Part shown: piece by piece, positions 17,225-26,022 of the stretch
Numbering within the stretch: position 1 is the stretch's first letter
Layout of the letters: the number at the start of each line of letters is the position of its first letter
Source: Planctomycetota bacterium
Lineage (GTDB): Bacteria > Planctomycetota > JACQVV01
Length of the DNA stretch: 40,182 bases
Assembly: GCA_016209595.1 (NCBI GenBank)
Contig: JACQVV010000139.1
Coordinates: forward strand, 1 to 40,182
Reading direction: 5' to 3'
Made by a program: the position numbers and the translations under genes
The notes under the pieces: model-generated
Told to the model about the DNA's origin: nothing
The model's input: only the letters and a program-made list of their open reading frames with translations
The model's database searches: none

Positions 17225-17815
17225 ATGACAGATCAACCCCCGGGATCGCTCGCTTCGCTCCTCCGCCGGGCCCGGCGGCAGCTCTCGCTCGAGCAGCGAC
17301 AGCTCGCCGGGCGGGTCGATTTCTCGACCCGGACCGTCTCGCGCTGGGAAACAGGTCGCGCCGTGCCGCCGCTCGCGGTCCGACCGAGGCTCCTCCAGGT
17401 GCTTTCCGGCGCGTCTCCCGAACTCGTCGGCCTCATCGCCCGGGCCCTCGGCCTCCCGCCCCCGGCTGGCACCGTTCCGTCCCAGCCAAAGGCCACGCCG
17501 GAGGTGACGCCTGCGGCGACCGTCCCCTCCCAGCCGGCGCCCGCGGCCACTGTCCCCTCCCAGCCGCCCCCGATCGCGAAGGCGGACGAAGCCCGGCCGC
17601 CCGCGGAGCCGCCCGCCCCCGACCCCGAGGTCCTTCGCGCGGCGCTCGAGGACCTCCTCCATGCCGGCGCCGAGGAGCTCGACGTGAGCCCCCGCCGGCT
17701 GCGCGCCGTCCTCCTCGATCTCCTCCGCGAACTCGCGCTTCACTCGGCGGATGTCGGCGCGGGGCGGGCGGCGCTGGCCCCTCGAAGGGAGTTGCGGCGA
17801 CAGCGCAGGACGTGA
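17225..17815 (+). CDS. XRE-family helix-turn-helix protein with Pro/Ala linker
   Basis: A 196-residue product from ATG 17225. Residues 9-70 form a Cro/CI-type HTH: ASLLRRARRQLSLEQRQLAG then DFSTRTVSRWETGRAVPPLA, where SRWETG is the typical recognition-helix end. A proline/alanine-rich linker with a repeated TVPSQPxPxA element (about 80-120) leads to a helical C-terminal region (EVLRAALEDLLHAGAEELDV onwards). Known of the family: sequence-specific DNA-binding regulators, often controlling mobile or defence genes. It lies between the ATPase operon and the TIR receptor and converges on the latter, so it may regulate the island, but no operator match could be shown. The stop is at 17815; a stretch of 151 bases separates it from the end of the TIR gene. 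Confidence 0.82.
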   Translation: MTDQPPGSLASLLRRARRQLSLEQRQLAGRVDFSTRTVSRWETGRAVPPLAVRPRLLQVLSGASPELVGLIARALGLPPPAGTVPSQPKATPEVTPAATVPSQPAPAATVPSQPPPIAKADEARPPAEPPAPDPEVLRAALEDLLHAGAEELDVSPRRLRAVLLDLLRELALHSADVGAGRAALAPRRELRRQRRT

Positions 17816-17900
17816 TCCCGGCGCCCCCGTTCCGGAGGGAACCGCGAGCCGCGAACGACTCCTCTGGAATCGTAGAGGCTCCGGCGCCGAATAGGCCGAG

Positions 17901-17942
17901 GTGGCCCGTGGCCGTCTACCGTGACCGTGGCCCGTGACCGTG
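17901..17942. repeat. Short 6-7 bp tandem repeat between convergent genes
   Basis: Units gtggccc, gtggccg, tctacc, gtgacc, gtggccc, gtgacc, gtg follow one another in the 151-base gap between the convergent XRE and TIR genes. The same alternating 6/7 design recurs, with different bases, at 32450-32482. Confidence 0.5.
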
Positions 17943-17966
17943 CGGGCAGGGCCTCACCCGCGGGAA

Positions 17967-20591
17967 CTACACCTTCTCCGCCGCCTGCCGGATCGCCTCC
18001 AGGTTCTTTCTCGCCATGCGCACGTCCGGATGGTCCGGTCCGAGGCTGGCCTCGAGGAGGGCGACGGCCCGCTCCGCGAGCGGCAGGGCCTCGCGCGCGC
18101 GGGAGAGCTCAGCGAGCACCGTCGCCATGTTGTTGAGGTCGATTGCGACAGTCGGATGTTCGGCTCCAAGGGCCTTCTTGTGGATGCCAAGGGCCTGCTG
18201 GAGCAGCGGAAGGGCATCGGCCGGGCGGCCCAGATCCTTGAGTACCATCGCCCGGTTGCCGAGATCGACGCCGACCTTCGGATGTTCGGCTCCGAGGGCC
18301 TTCTTGTGGATGTCGAGGGCGCGCTCGACAAGGGGAAGGGCGTCGGCGGGGCGGCCCAGATCCTTGAGCACCATCGCCCGGTTGCCGAGATCGACCGCTA
18401 CCTTCGGATGTTCCGGTCCGAGGGCCTTCTGGTCGATAGCGAGGGCGCGCTCGAGAGGGGGCAGGGCGTCGGCGGGGCAGCCAAGAGCCGTGAGCGTCAT
18501 CGCCAGGTTGGCGAGGTCGACGGCCACCTTCGGATGTTCGCGTCCGAGGGCCTTCTCGTCGATAGAGAGGGCGCGCTTGAGCAGGGGAAGGGCTTCGGCG
18601 GGACACGCCAGATCCAGAAGCACCATCGCCAGGTTGTTGAGGTCGATCCCGACGCTGGGATGTTCGGGTCCCAGGGCCTTCTCGGCGGTGGCGAGGGCCT
18701 GCTCGAGGAGGGGCCGGGCGTCGGCCGGGCGGGCGAGGTCCTTCAGCACCAACGCCAGGTTGCTGAGAGCACGCGCGGTTTTCGGGCCCGGCACGCCCCC
18801 CTCGATGACCTGCACTGCCCCGAGCGCCTCTCTGCTCCACCTTTCCGCCGCGGCGGCCAACCCGGTCTCGACGTGATACCGATGGATCGCCGTGGCGAGA
18901 TCGTCGAGATCCGTCCAGCGGCGCTCCTCTTTCGCGCGCGACGCGAGCGCCTCCGCGTGGGGCACGATCGACTTCAGCGGCTCCGTGGTCTCGCGTCCGC
19001 CCGGGTCGAAGATCGAGTTCATGCTCTTCAGGATCGCCGCTTCCGCGGCTCGCCGCGCGCCTTCTTGGCTGGGCGCGACATGCCGCGCGAATTCCAGCAC
19101 CAGCCGGTGCGCCAACGGGTTCCCTGCCGCGTCGCAGGCCACGAGCGAGCGCCCCGCGAGATCGCCCACAGCCGCGGAAACCGGATCGTCGATCGCGTCG
19201 CGGGCGCGCATCGCTCCGGCGAGACTCTCACGGAGGAGATCGAGGGGGACCCGCTCCGGCGCGAGGAACGACATGCTCCCCAGCACGGTCCGCGCGGCCG
19301 GGCTGCACGCCCGCCAGGATTCATCGAACAGCGCGAGGATGTCCGGCTCGCGACCGCCGGGGAGCGTACCGCGGTACTTCTGTCCCATGGCCGCGACCGC
19401 TTCCGTCGCGTTGCGCCGCTCGATGGCCAGGGCGAGCCCCGCGAACCCGAGCCCGGGCGACTCCTCGACGAACGCGGCCGCGATCTCCAGCGCGACCGGG
19501 AGGAATCCCAGCCGCGCGGCAAGTTCGGCGGCGGCCCTCTGCTCTTCTTCGGTCGGGGGAGGGTTGCCGCGCGTGATGAGCCGTACCGCCTCGTCGGGCG
19601 AGAGGACCCCCACGTCGATCATGCGCGCGGAAAAGCCCGCGCGGCGGCGGCGCGTCGTGACCAGCATGTGGATCGCGCCGGAGGGTGGGAGCCACGGTTC
19701 GAGCGCCTGGTCCTCCGGGAAGTTGTCGAGGACGACGAGGCTCGGCCCGAGAGCGGCGAGGCGGTTCCACAAGAGGCGGATGGAGAGATCCTCGGGGTCT
19801 CCCCGGGGCAGCTTGAAGTCTGCCGCCCGCGCGATCCGTCTCGCGGCGGCAAGCCTCGGCGTGCTTTCCGCGCGGACCCAGTAGACGCCGCCGGAGTAGA
19901 GCGGCGAGAAGCGGTGCGCGTATTCGACCGCAATCTGCGACTTGCCGACACCGGCCAGCCCCTCGAGCGATGTGAAGCCGTGTGGGGACGCGCCGGTCAC
20001 CGCGACAACGCGGCCGGGGAAAAGCGAATCGTGGATCTCCCACAAGAGACCGGCGCGCCCGACGAAGCGGTCGCCGAGACTGCGAAACGGAACGTCGAAT
20101 CTCTCGGGCAACCGGTCCGGAACGGGCGGCACGACTCCGCGGACGAGCGTGACGGGCACGGGGCCTGGCGGCGGGCGAAGGGTCGCGAGGATCTTTGGGT
20201 AGGCCTCCTCGAACTTCTTCCTCGTGCGGCAGTCGAGGTACTTGATCGGCTTCAGGAAGCGCGGGATCTCGCAGTCGCGGACGAAGAGCGGAAGGAGCCG
20301 GCGCTCCAGGTTCGCGGGATCGTCCATCATCGGGGAACTCCGCTCGATGAGCGCCCACCCCGACTTCACGTAGTTCGACGAAAGAAGGATGACGACATGC
20401 CGGCTCGCGTCGAGAGCCTCCTCGATGGAAGGGGGTATGTTCTCCCCCCACGGGATTGACTCTTCGGCGAAGAAGCAGCTCGCGCCGTCCTGGCGGAGCC
20501 GCTCGAACAGCGAGCGCGCGAATGCCGCGTCGGCGCTGCTGTAGCTCAGGAACGCATCGTACCGGGGTTCCTTGAAGTCCATGGGCGACAC
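17967..20591 (-). CDS. TIR-NB-ARC-TPR immune-receptor-like (STAND) protein
   Basis: Up to 874 residues from GTG 20591; an ATG at 20582 (MDFKEPRYDAFLSYS) is at least as likely. The TIR domain (about 10-140) opens with YDAFLSYSSAD and has SSNYVKSGWALIE, placing the putative catalytic NADase glutamate at E83 (GTG numbering). The NB-ARC/STAND module shows RFVGRAGLLWEI, Walker A GLAGVGKS (about 211-218) and Walker B LVVLDN (about 285-290), then a TTRRR sensor. After a helical region, six or seven 42-residue TPRs (ALGPEHPKVAVDL type, kinesin-light-chain-like) fill 600-874. Known: such proteins sense a ligand with their repeats, oligomerise through the STAND domain and use TIR to consume NAD+ or make a signal in abortive defence. 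The target is unknown. Confidence 0.9.
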   Translation of the reverse strand: MSPMDFKEPRYDAFLSYSSADAAFARSLFERLRQDGASCFFAEESIPWGENIPPSIEEALDASRHVVILLSSNYVKSGWALIERSSPMMDDPANLERRLLPLFVRDCEIPRFLKPIKYLDCRTRKKFEEAYPKILATLRPPPGPVPVTLVRGVVPPVPDRLPERFDVPFRSLGDRFVGRAGLLWEIHDSLFPGRVVAVTGASPHGFTSLEGLAGVGKSQIAVEYAHRFSPLYSGGVYWVRAESTPRLAAARRIARAADFKLPRGDPEDLSIRLLWNRLAALGPSLVVLDNFPEDQALEPWLPPSGAIHMLVTTRRRRAGFSARMIDVGVLSPDEAVRLITRGNPPPTEEEQRAAAELAARLGFLPVALEIAAAFVEESPGLGFAGLALAIERRNATEAVAAMGQKYRGTLPGGREPDILALFDESWRACSPAARTVLGSMSFLAPERVPLDLLRESLAGAMRARDAIDDPVSAAVGDLAGRSLVACDAAGNPLAHRLVLEFARHVAPSQEGARRAAEAAILKSMNSIFDPGGRETTEPLKSIVPHAEALASRAKEERRWTDLDDLATAIHRYHVETGLAAAAERWSREALGAVQVIEGGVPGPKTARALSNLALVLKDLARPADARPLLEQALATAEKALGPEHPSVGIDLNNLAMVLLDLACPAEALPLLKRALSIDEKALGREHPKVAVDLANLAMTLTALGCPADALPPLERALAIDQKALGPEHPKVAVDLGNRAMVLKDLGRPADALPLVERALDIHKKALGAEHPKVGVDLGNRAMVLKDLGRPADALPLLQQALGIHKKALGAEHPTVAIDLNNMATVLAELSRAREALPLAERAVALLEASLGPDHPDVRMARKNLEAIRQAAEKV
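18104..18780. repeat. 126-bp DNA repeats encoding the TPR array
   Basis: The string ggatgttc recurs near 18154, 18280, 18406, 18532 and 18658, exactly 126 bases apart, marking five near-identical 42-codon units. The two units covering about 18230-18400 are almost identical in DNA, including silent positions, which points to recent duplication or gene conversion. Confidence 0.75.
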
Positions 20592-20605
20592 GCTACCATA
20601 CCATC

Positions 20606-21565
20606 GTGCTTCGACTCGACTCCATCAAGATCGCCCGCTTCCGGGGCATCCGCGAGGGCGAGGTCGCGGGCTTCGGCGATGTGAACATCCTCGTGGGGCC
20701 GAACAACGCCGGCAAGTCCACGGTTACGGAAGCGATCGCACGCCTTGCGGCCGGAGTCACAGGGACTCCCGCGGATCTGATCGGACGGGATCGGGTCCAG
20801 CACTACTGCGACCAGCGGAACGAGCGCCAGGTGTACGAGGACCAGATCTGGTTCGACTACATGCAGAGCGCCGGCTTTTCCCTGGACGGAGAGGTAGGAG
20901 GAGAGCGAGTCGGCATGCAGATCCGAGGTGAGCGGCCAGGTTCTCGGACCGCGGTGCGGACGGGCGAGCCTCCTCAGCCCGCGGTCCGGGACTTCCTGGA
21001 TCGAATCACTTCATTTCTCCCGCGGGATGCTTTCGACCCGCAGATCGAGGCCCTATCCTGGCAGAGGATCATGCAATCCGGGGCGGACGCCGTCTTGACC
21101 GATGCGGTCAACACTCTCTTCGGGATCAAGGCGCGGGACGTGTCCTTCACTCCCGATGCGCGGCTGTGGCTCAAGTTCGGCGATGGCCCCGCGAGGCCCG
21201 TGGGAGTGGAGGGAAGCGGCGTGCAGGCGGCCATGCGATGCCTGATCCTCTTCACGGGCCTCGAGAAGACGATGTTCATCGCTGAGGAACCCGAAAGCCA
21301 CTTGCACGTCCGTGCTCTCCAGGCCTTCGCGAGACACTTGTGCTCGTGCGCGCGGCAACGCGAGGTCCAGCTCTTCCTCACTTCCCACAGCATCGAGGGC
21401 ATCCAGGCGTTCCTGTCCGGCGCCGAGGAGGCGGGTTCCGAAGCCGTGGTCTTTCACCTGAATCTGGACAAGGGTCTCTTGACCGCGCGCCACCTGAAGC
21501 TCGAAGCCGTGCGCGCCCTGGACCGCCTCGGCACGGACGTGCGGGACCTGCACCTCTATGCCTGA
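20606..21565 (+). CDS. ABC/RecF/OLD-type AAA ATPase, paired with TOPRIM-like gene
   Basis: A 319-residue product from GTG 20606 (MLRLDSIKIARFRGIREGEV). Walker A is GPNNAGKS (about 31-38), following the IxNFRGI-type opening of RecF/SMC-like ATPases. EGSGVQAAMRC near residue 205 is the likely signature motif, and MFIAEEPESHLH (about 225-236) the Walker B with the D-loop after it. TSHSIEGIQAFL carries the switch histidine. OLD nucleases normally fuse this ATPase to a TOPRIM nuclease; here TOPRIM-like sequence is the next gene, overlapping by eight bases. The layout resembles split OLD or PARIS (AriA/AriB) type systems, although the ATPase is shorter than AriA. Its start lies 23 bases from the start codon of the divergent TIR receptor. 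Confidence 0.82.
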   Translation: MLRLDSIKIARFRGIREGEVAGFGDVNILVGPNNAGKSTVTEAIARLAAGVTGTPADLIGRDRVQHYCDQRNERQVYEDQIWFDYMQSAGFSLDGEVGGERVGMQIRGERPGSRTAVRTGEPPQPAVRDFLDRITSFLPRDAFDPQIEALSWQRIMQSGADAVLTDAVNTLFGIKARDVSFTPDARLWLKFGDGPARPVGVEGSGVQAAMRCLILFTGLEKTMFIAEEPESHLHVRALQAFARHLCSCARQREVQLFLTSHSIEGIQAFLSGAEEAGSEAVVFHLNLDKGLLTARHLKLEAVRALDRLGTDVRDLHLYA

Positions 21566-22256
21566 CGGGCCGCGGATCGCGGTCTACTGCGAGGGCAGGG
21601 ACGATTGCACCGTCCTTGTAGAACTGAAGAACGCCGGACTTCTTCCGTCGTCGCTCGATCTGCCGAAGCCCGACCCGAAGCGCGGCGGGTACGCCGGCAT
21701 CGTGAAGGACTTCTGCACGGCGCCCGTCCGCGCCATCATGTTGCGCGACTTCGACGATCTTGACGTCGCCGGCGTCAGGGAGTGGTTCATCCAATCTGTA
21801 GGGCGGGAGGGGGGACTCGCGACGCTGGAGGCAATTCCGCGGTTCACGGTTCGTATCGAAAGAACCGATTGGCCCGCCGCCGCCGTCCCGATCGGCCTCC
21901 CGGGCGATCCGATGTTCAAGGACTGGCCGACGATTTGCCGGCACTCGATGGACGACTACGTGCTGAAACTCGCGTCAGACGAGGGCGTCTGGAACGCCGT
22001 GGACAAGTTGAAGGTACATCCCCGAGACGTTTGCTTCACCAAGGCCCACGAGATTGCGGCTCTCCTTGCGAAGAACGGAATGCCGGTCGAGAAGACGAAG
22101 AGCGTCGTCCACATGCTGCGCGGGGTGGCGTGGGTGGCCGCGAGCGAGTCGTGGTTCGCCCGGCGTCTGGCGCAGGCCGCTGGCGAGGAACGCCTGCGCG
22201 ACCTTTTCTCGCCCCTGCTGAAGGACTTGGAAGAGGCGGCGCGCGCTCTCGGATGA
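21558..22256 (+). CDS. TOPRIM-like protein, partner of the AAA ATPase
   Basis: A 232-residue product from ATG 21558, eight bases inside the ATPase gene. The N-terminus AVYCEGRDDCTVL gives the TOPRIM glutamate (E12), and MLRDFDDLDV gives the DxD metal pair (D64, D66), about 52 residues on, as in TOPRIM folds. The C-terminal half (SMDDYVLKLASDEG, TKAHEIAALLAKNGMPVEKT) is helical and resembles the tail of DUF4435/DUF3226-type TOPRIM proteins. Inferred role: nuclease or toxin effector gated by the upstream ATPase, as in AriB or OLD proteins. The coupled reading frames support a complex. A classical TA pair is less likely because of the size and metal residues. Confidence 0.72.
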   Translation: MPDGPRIAVYCEGRDDCTVLVELKNAGLLPSSLDLPKPDPKRGGYAGIVKDFCTAPVRAIMLRDFDDLDVAGVREWFIQSVGREGGLATLEAIPRFTVRIERTDWPAAAVPIGLPGDPMFKDWPTICRHSMDDYVLKLASDEGVWNAVDKLKVHPRDVCFTKAHEIAALLAKNGMPVEKTKSVVHMLRGVAWVAASESWFARRLAQAAGEERLRDLFSPLLKDLEEAARALG

Positions 22257-22326
22257 TGGACCTAGGCGCCCGGGCTGCCTACCTTGTGCCCCGGATGCAG
22301 ACGGTCCTCCTCGCCGCCCTGCGTTT

Positions 22327-22377
22327 TTCGGCTCCTCAGAAGAATCCGTGGGTCATCGGCGGTTCGGGAAGGCCGCC
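22327..22377. repeat. Dispersed 51-bp intergenic repeat, copy A
   Basis: It matches 32348-32399 at 43 of 51 aligned bases with one single-base gap; the shared core includes tcagaagaat and aaggccgcc. It sits in the 150-base gap between convergent genes, with no gene in it. The differences are mostly transitions, so both copies look old. One frame could encode a short PQKNPWVIGGSGR-like peptide in this copy and RQKNLWVVGGSGK in the other. Confidence 0.7.
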
Positions 22378-22406
22378 TCCCTCCAGTCTCGCGTTCCCGC
22401 GCGGGA

Positions 22407-24722
22407 CTACTCACCTGCGGCGGATTCCGGCAACCCCAGGGCAGCCTTGCGGGAGAGGACTGCCGCGCGGAGGACGTCGCCCTCCGCCGTTTCCTCCCAG
22501 AGCGGGATCTCTTCCCGGCTGGCCGCGGCGACAACCCGCGCGAGCGCGGCCTCGAAAGCCTGTCGTTCGGCCTCGAGGGGGAAGCAGGAACTGACGTCCC
22601 ACGCTCTCTCAACGCGGAGCGCGGCGAGTCGGGCCTCGCGGCTCTCCGGCGCGAGGTCGGCGAGAGCCTCTACGAGAGCGACCTCCGTCGCCCTGGATGT
22701 CGAAACCGGGGGGCACATCGTTCGCTCCCAGTTCGTCTCGGTGAGTCCGGCGAGGATCCGCGCCGCCCTCGGGTCCCCCCCCCGCCGGCCGATCATGCGG
22801 ATCGCCCGGCGGATCACGCTCTCGGGCATCATCGTCTGGCCGAGGACCGAGGCGAGGACGCCGACCGCGCGCTCGATCGGTTCGGCTTCGAGGAGGTCGA
22901 GCGCGGCGTGAAAAGGCGCGGGGTCCGAGTAGCGGTTCTCCTCGCGATAGCGTCTCCCTTCCGCGAGGACCATCTCTTCGACGACCCGGGTCCAGCCATT
23001 GGGATCGACCTCCCGCAGGGTCAGGAGCGCGAGGAGCCGGTAGCGGCGCACCGCCTTGGTGTCGGAGACGATCCGCCTGGCAACGCTTGCGGCGCCCTCG
23101 CCGCCGGCGGCCCGGGCCCAGCCGAGCGCCGTCGCCGGATCGTCGTCGATCGCCGTATCGTAGGGAGAGCTCGCCAGGACGCGATAGAGGGGACCGGCGC
23201 GTTCGGGAAAGGCACGCGCGAACCACCTCACGCACACGGGATCGTCCCGGTTCGAGGCGAGCCACTCCAGGATCGGGACGGCCGCATCACCCGAACGCGC
23301 CAGGAGCCATGCGTAGAACACGGAATCCGGCAGCCCAGCGTTCCCGAGCGCCGCTCGGACTCCCCAGGTTCCCTGGCTCGCGAGACGGTCCGCGAGCCGT
23401 TGCCAGTCCGCGGGCCGTGCATGATCGGCGTAGATCGCCAGAAGCCCCCGCAGCCAGGCCGCGCGGGCCTGGTCCTCCGCGGAATCGGCGTCGAGGAACA
23501 AGCCTAGGCCCCCCGAATCCTGCGCGAACGGGGTGAAATCCGCGAGGAGCCGCTCGGGCTCGGGCCTTTCGAGAAGCCCGGCGAGCGCCCTCCGAGACCG
23601 CCAATCGTCCTCCCACTCGTGGGCCGGGACCGGAGGAAGTTCGAGCGACTCGCGGACGCGCTCGCGCTCGGCCTCGGTCCCCAGCCGCGCAGCGGCAGCG
23701 ATGGCGAGATAGCGCAGCTCGGATTCGGGTCCGAGCGCCCACTCCAGAACCCGGGACGGGAGCTCCCTCGTGCGCGGCGACAGGATGAGGGACTCGACGA
23801 GGAGTCGCGACGCGCCTTCGTCGGTGACCTTTCGCAGGCGCGCCAGGCCCTGATCGAGCGATGCGTCATCGCCGACCCATGCTCGAACGGCCAGTAGGAG
23901 ATCCCGCTCCGGTTCGTTCGCGGGCACGAAACCGGCCAGGACCCGGAGCGCTTCGGGCTCCGCGTGGCGTGCCGCGAGGAGGAGCGCGCGCCTGCGGGAT
24001 TTGGGATCTTCGCACGAAAGTCCTGCTTCCATCGCGAGACGAACCAGGCCCGTTTCGATCGTCCCTGGGCCATCGAAGAACGAGTGTTCGCGTTCGAGGA
24101 GCGCTAACTCCCGCAGCAGTTCCCCGATCACGTGAATGCGGGGGACGCCCAGACTAGCGGCGGCCTCGGCGAGACCCTCGGGATCGCGGAGGAAGCCAGC
24201 GCAGGGGTCGAGGTACGCCTTGCCGGGCGGTGCTTCCCCCGTCTCCCGCAGGAGAAGGAAGAGCGTCCAGGTCGCGGGCGTCGGACCGACCCGCTGGATC
24301 GCAATGCGGAAGGACTCCTGGCGCTGGGCCAGCGCCTTCGGGTCTCCGAGGATGGCGCGGACGCTCGCGAGGTTTCTTGCCTCGAGATCGGGGTTTCCGA
24401 AGTCCGAGTCCCCGAGTTCCCGGAGCAAGGAGTACCGCAGGTAGTCGTCGGACGCGAGCGCCTCCTCGACGAGCTTCGCGCGAATACGCGAGAGGACCGT
24501 CGCCGCCCGCCCCGCGACCTCGCGATCCTCGTGAGCGAGCTCGCGCTCGATCCGGCTCCAGGCCCCGAAGCCAGCCTGGACGAGCGTCTCCGAGGCACGT
24601 TCCCGGACCTGCCAGTCGTCGGATCCGAGCGCGTCGATCGCGTCTTCGAGCGCCTGGTCCTGGGCCTCGGCCGCCGGGACGGCAACCAGGAAGAGGAGGA
24701 CGGCGATCGTCTTCTGTGGCAT
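22407..24722 (-). CDS. Exported HEAT-like repeat protein
   Basis: A 771-residue product from ATG 24722. The open frame extends another 1 kb upstream, but only from 24722 does it start with a natural signal peptide (MPQKTIAVLLFLVAVPAAEA), cleaved before QDQ. The first mature segment (ALEDAIDALGSDDWQVRERA SETL region) is a clear HEAT unit, and helical pairs continue through the protein (VTDEGASRLLVESLILSPRT; ALGNAGLPDSVFYAWLLARS). No catalytic residues are recognisable. It is probably a periplasmic or secreted scaffold, typical of planctomycete-type genomes with many HEAT-repeat exported proteins. It diverges from the lipoprotein gene at 24912, so the 189 bases between are likely to hold both promoters. 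It is unrelated to the defence genes on its 3' side, as far as I can see. Confidence 0.85.
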   Translation of the reverse strand: MPQKTIAVLLFLVAVPAAEAQDQALEDAIDALGSDDWQVRERASETLVQAGFGAWSRIERELAHEDREVAGRAATVLSRIRAKLVEEALASDDYLRYSLLRELGDSDFGNPDLEARNLASVRAILGDPKALAQRQESFRIAIQRVGPTPATWTLFLLLRETGEAPPGKAYLDPCAGFLRDPEGLAEAAASLGVPRIHVIGELLRELALLEREHSFFDGPGTIETGLVRLAMEAGLSCEDPKSRRRALLLAARHAEPEALRVLAGFVPANEPERDLLLAVRAWVGDDASLDQGLARLRKVTDEGASRLLVESLILSPRTRELPSRVLEWALGPESELRYLAIAAAARLGTEAERERVRESLELPPVPAHEWEDDWRSRRALAGLLERPEPERLLADFTPFAQDSGGLGLFLDADSAEDQARAAWLRGLLAIYADHARPADWQRLADRLASQGTWGVRAALGNAGLPDSVFYAWLLARSGDAAVPILEWLASNRDDPVCVRWFARAFPERAGPLYRVLASSPYDTAIDDDPATALGWARAAGGEGAASVARRIVSDTKAVRRYRLLALLTLREVDPNGWTRVVEEMVLAEGRRYREENRYSDPAPFHAALDLLEAEPIERAVGVLASVLGQTMMPESVIRRAIRMIGRRGGDPRAARILAGLTETNWERTMCPPVSTSRATEVALVEALADLAPESREARLAALRVERAWDVSSCFPLEAERQAFEAALARVVAAASREEIPLWEETAEGDVLRAAVLSRKAALGLPESAAGE

Positions 24723-24911
24723 TCTCGAGTCCAAGCACCCCCAGATTGCCACCGGGCGCCGTTCAGGGCAAGGACCTCGAGTCGCGGGGCACGTCCCCCA
24801 CCCGGCGAGACCCGCAGGCGGTGGAGTTGGCACGGAGGGTCCCTTCGGGCACAATGATGGGGAGTTCGCACGGGCCGCGGGCCGCGCGGCCGCGAAAGGA
24901 ACCTCCAAGCC

Positions 24912-26015
24912 ATGGACATCCCCCGCTTCGCTGTCCGGGGTCGCGCCTCTGCGCTCCGGCCGGAACTCCTCGCTCCCCTCCTCGCGGGGCTTTTCCTCGC
25001 GGGCTGCACCGCGACCCGCTTCACCGACCTCGGTCCGGGAGAGGAGGTCGTCTCGGAGGAAACGGTCCTCGAAACCAAGGACGAGCTCCGCGAGGTCGAG
25101 CTCGCCGCCGCGTTCTCGGAGGGATACCTCGTGGACGCGACGGCGAACGGCGTCTTCCAGGTCCGCGACCGGGTCGAGGCGCTCGTCGCGCCCGCTCCGT
25201 CCCAGAAGGTCTCGGTGGCCTCCTGGGAGACCGGCTACCACGTCCTCGTCTGGACGCTGGGCCTTCCGTTCCTCGCGCCGCTCTGGGCCTACGGCGGCGG
25301 CTACTACACGCTCGACATGGACGCTATCCGGGGGCTCGATGTGCCGCCCGGAACCTACGACTTCCATCCCGACCAGATCTCGCCGGAGGTCGTGGTGACG
25401 GTCGAGGGGGTCTCCTTCCCTCCTTCGAAGCAGGTCCGGTTTGTCGACCGAGAGCCCCGGACGATCCCGCTCGCCGGGGCGACGGTCGAGGGGGTCTGGC
25501 TCGCCGCGGGGGCAAACCCGGTGCGCGGGACGACGGACGAGGCGGGGCACGTCCTCCTCGACCTCGGGCGGCCCCCGGCGGGCGCGCCGGCGGGGGTCCG
25601 CGCCCTCGTCACGCTGGAGAAGGATGGACGGCGCGCGGGGGTGGAGCTCCCCGTCGCCGAAACCGCGAGGGAGGAGGTCCGCCAGGCGCGGCTCGAGTTC
25701 GAATCCCAGGAATGGAGCGCGAGGATGAGGGAGGCGCTGGACTCCTTCGAGCGCGACGCCGCGGAGTTCGCCGGCCATCTCCGCAGCCGGACACCCCACC
25801 TCGACACCGTGCGCGCGGGACTCGGGCGCTGGAGGATGTGGGCGCTGCGGACGGGTTCTGAGCTCGCCGGGCTCGACCCTTCCGCCCGCGGCGAGTGGGA
25901 GGAACGTCTGGGCGCGTTCGTGAGCGAGGTCGACACGGCCCAGGCCGCGCTAGGGCAGCGGGACCTGCCCGGCACCCTCGCCGCTGTCCAGCGGGCGGCC
26001 GACCGGCTTCGCTGA
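24912..26015 (+). CDS. Putative lipoprotein of unknown function
   Basis: A 367-residue product from ATG 24912. After a basic start, a hydrophobic stretch (LLAPLLAGLFLAGC) ends in a lipobox, giving Cys about residue 34 as the lipidated residue. The mature part has a beta-rich middle with a possible membrane-proximal hydrophobic patch (VLVWTLGLPFLAPLWAYGGG), a carboxypeptidase-like fold hint (TIPLAGATVEGVWLAAGANP ... TTDEAGHVLLDLG), and a helical charged C-terminus (WSARMREALDSFERDAAEFA). No catalytic motif is clear. It is followed by pyruvate kinase after only seven bases, which may be chance crowding or an operon. The upstream gap (24723-24911) has a weak CACAAT near 24851 but no confident promoter. 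Confidence 0.78.
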   Translation: MDIPRFAVRGRASALRPELLAPLLAGLFLAGCTATRFTDLGPGEEVVSEETVLETKDELREVELAAAFSEGYLVDATANGVFQVRDRVEALVAPAPSQKVSVASWETGYHVLVWTLGLPFLAPLWAYGGGYYTLDMDAIRGLDVPPGTYDFHPDQISPEVVVTVEGVSFPPSKQVRFVDREPRTIPLAGATVEGVWLAAGANPVRGTTDEAGHVLLDLGRPPAGAPAGVRALVTLEKDGRRAGVELPVAETAREEVRQARLEFESQEWSARMREALDSFERDAAEFAGHLRSRTPHLDTVRAGLGRWRMWALRTGSELAGLDPSARGEWEERLGAFVSEVDTAQAALGQRDLPGTLAAVQRAADRLR

Positions 26016-26022
26016 CCCGCCG

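Noticed and set aside
17934..20459. 841-codon plus-strand open frame opposite the TIR receptor
   Set aside because: Its repeats are the antisense reading of the TPR repeats; the minus-strand frame has TIR, P-loop and TPR motifs.
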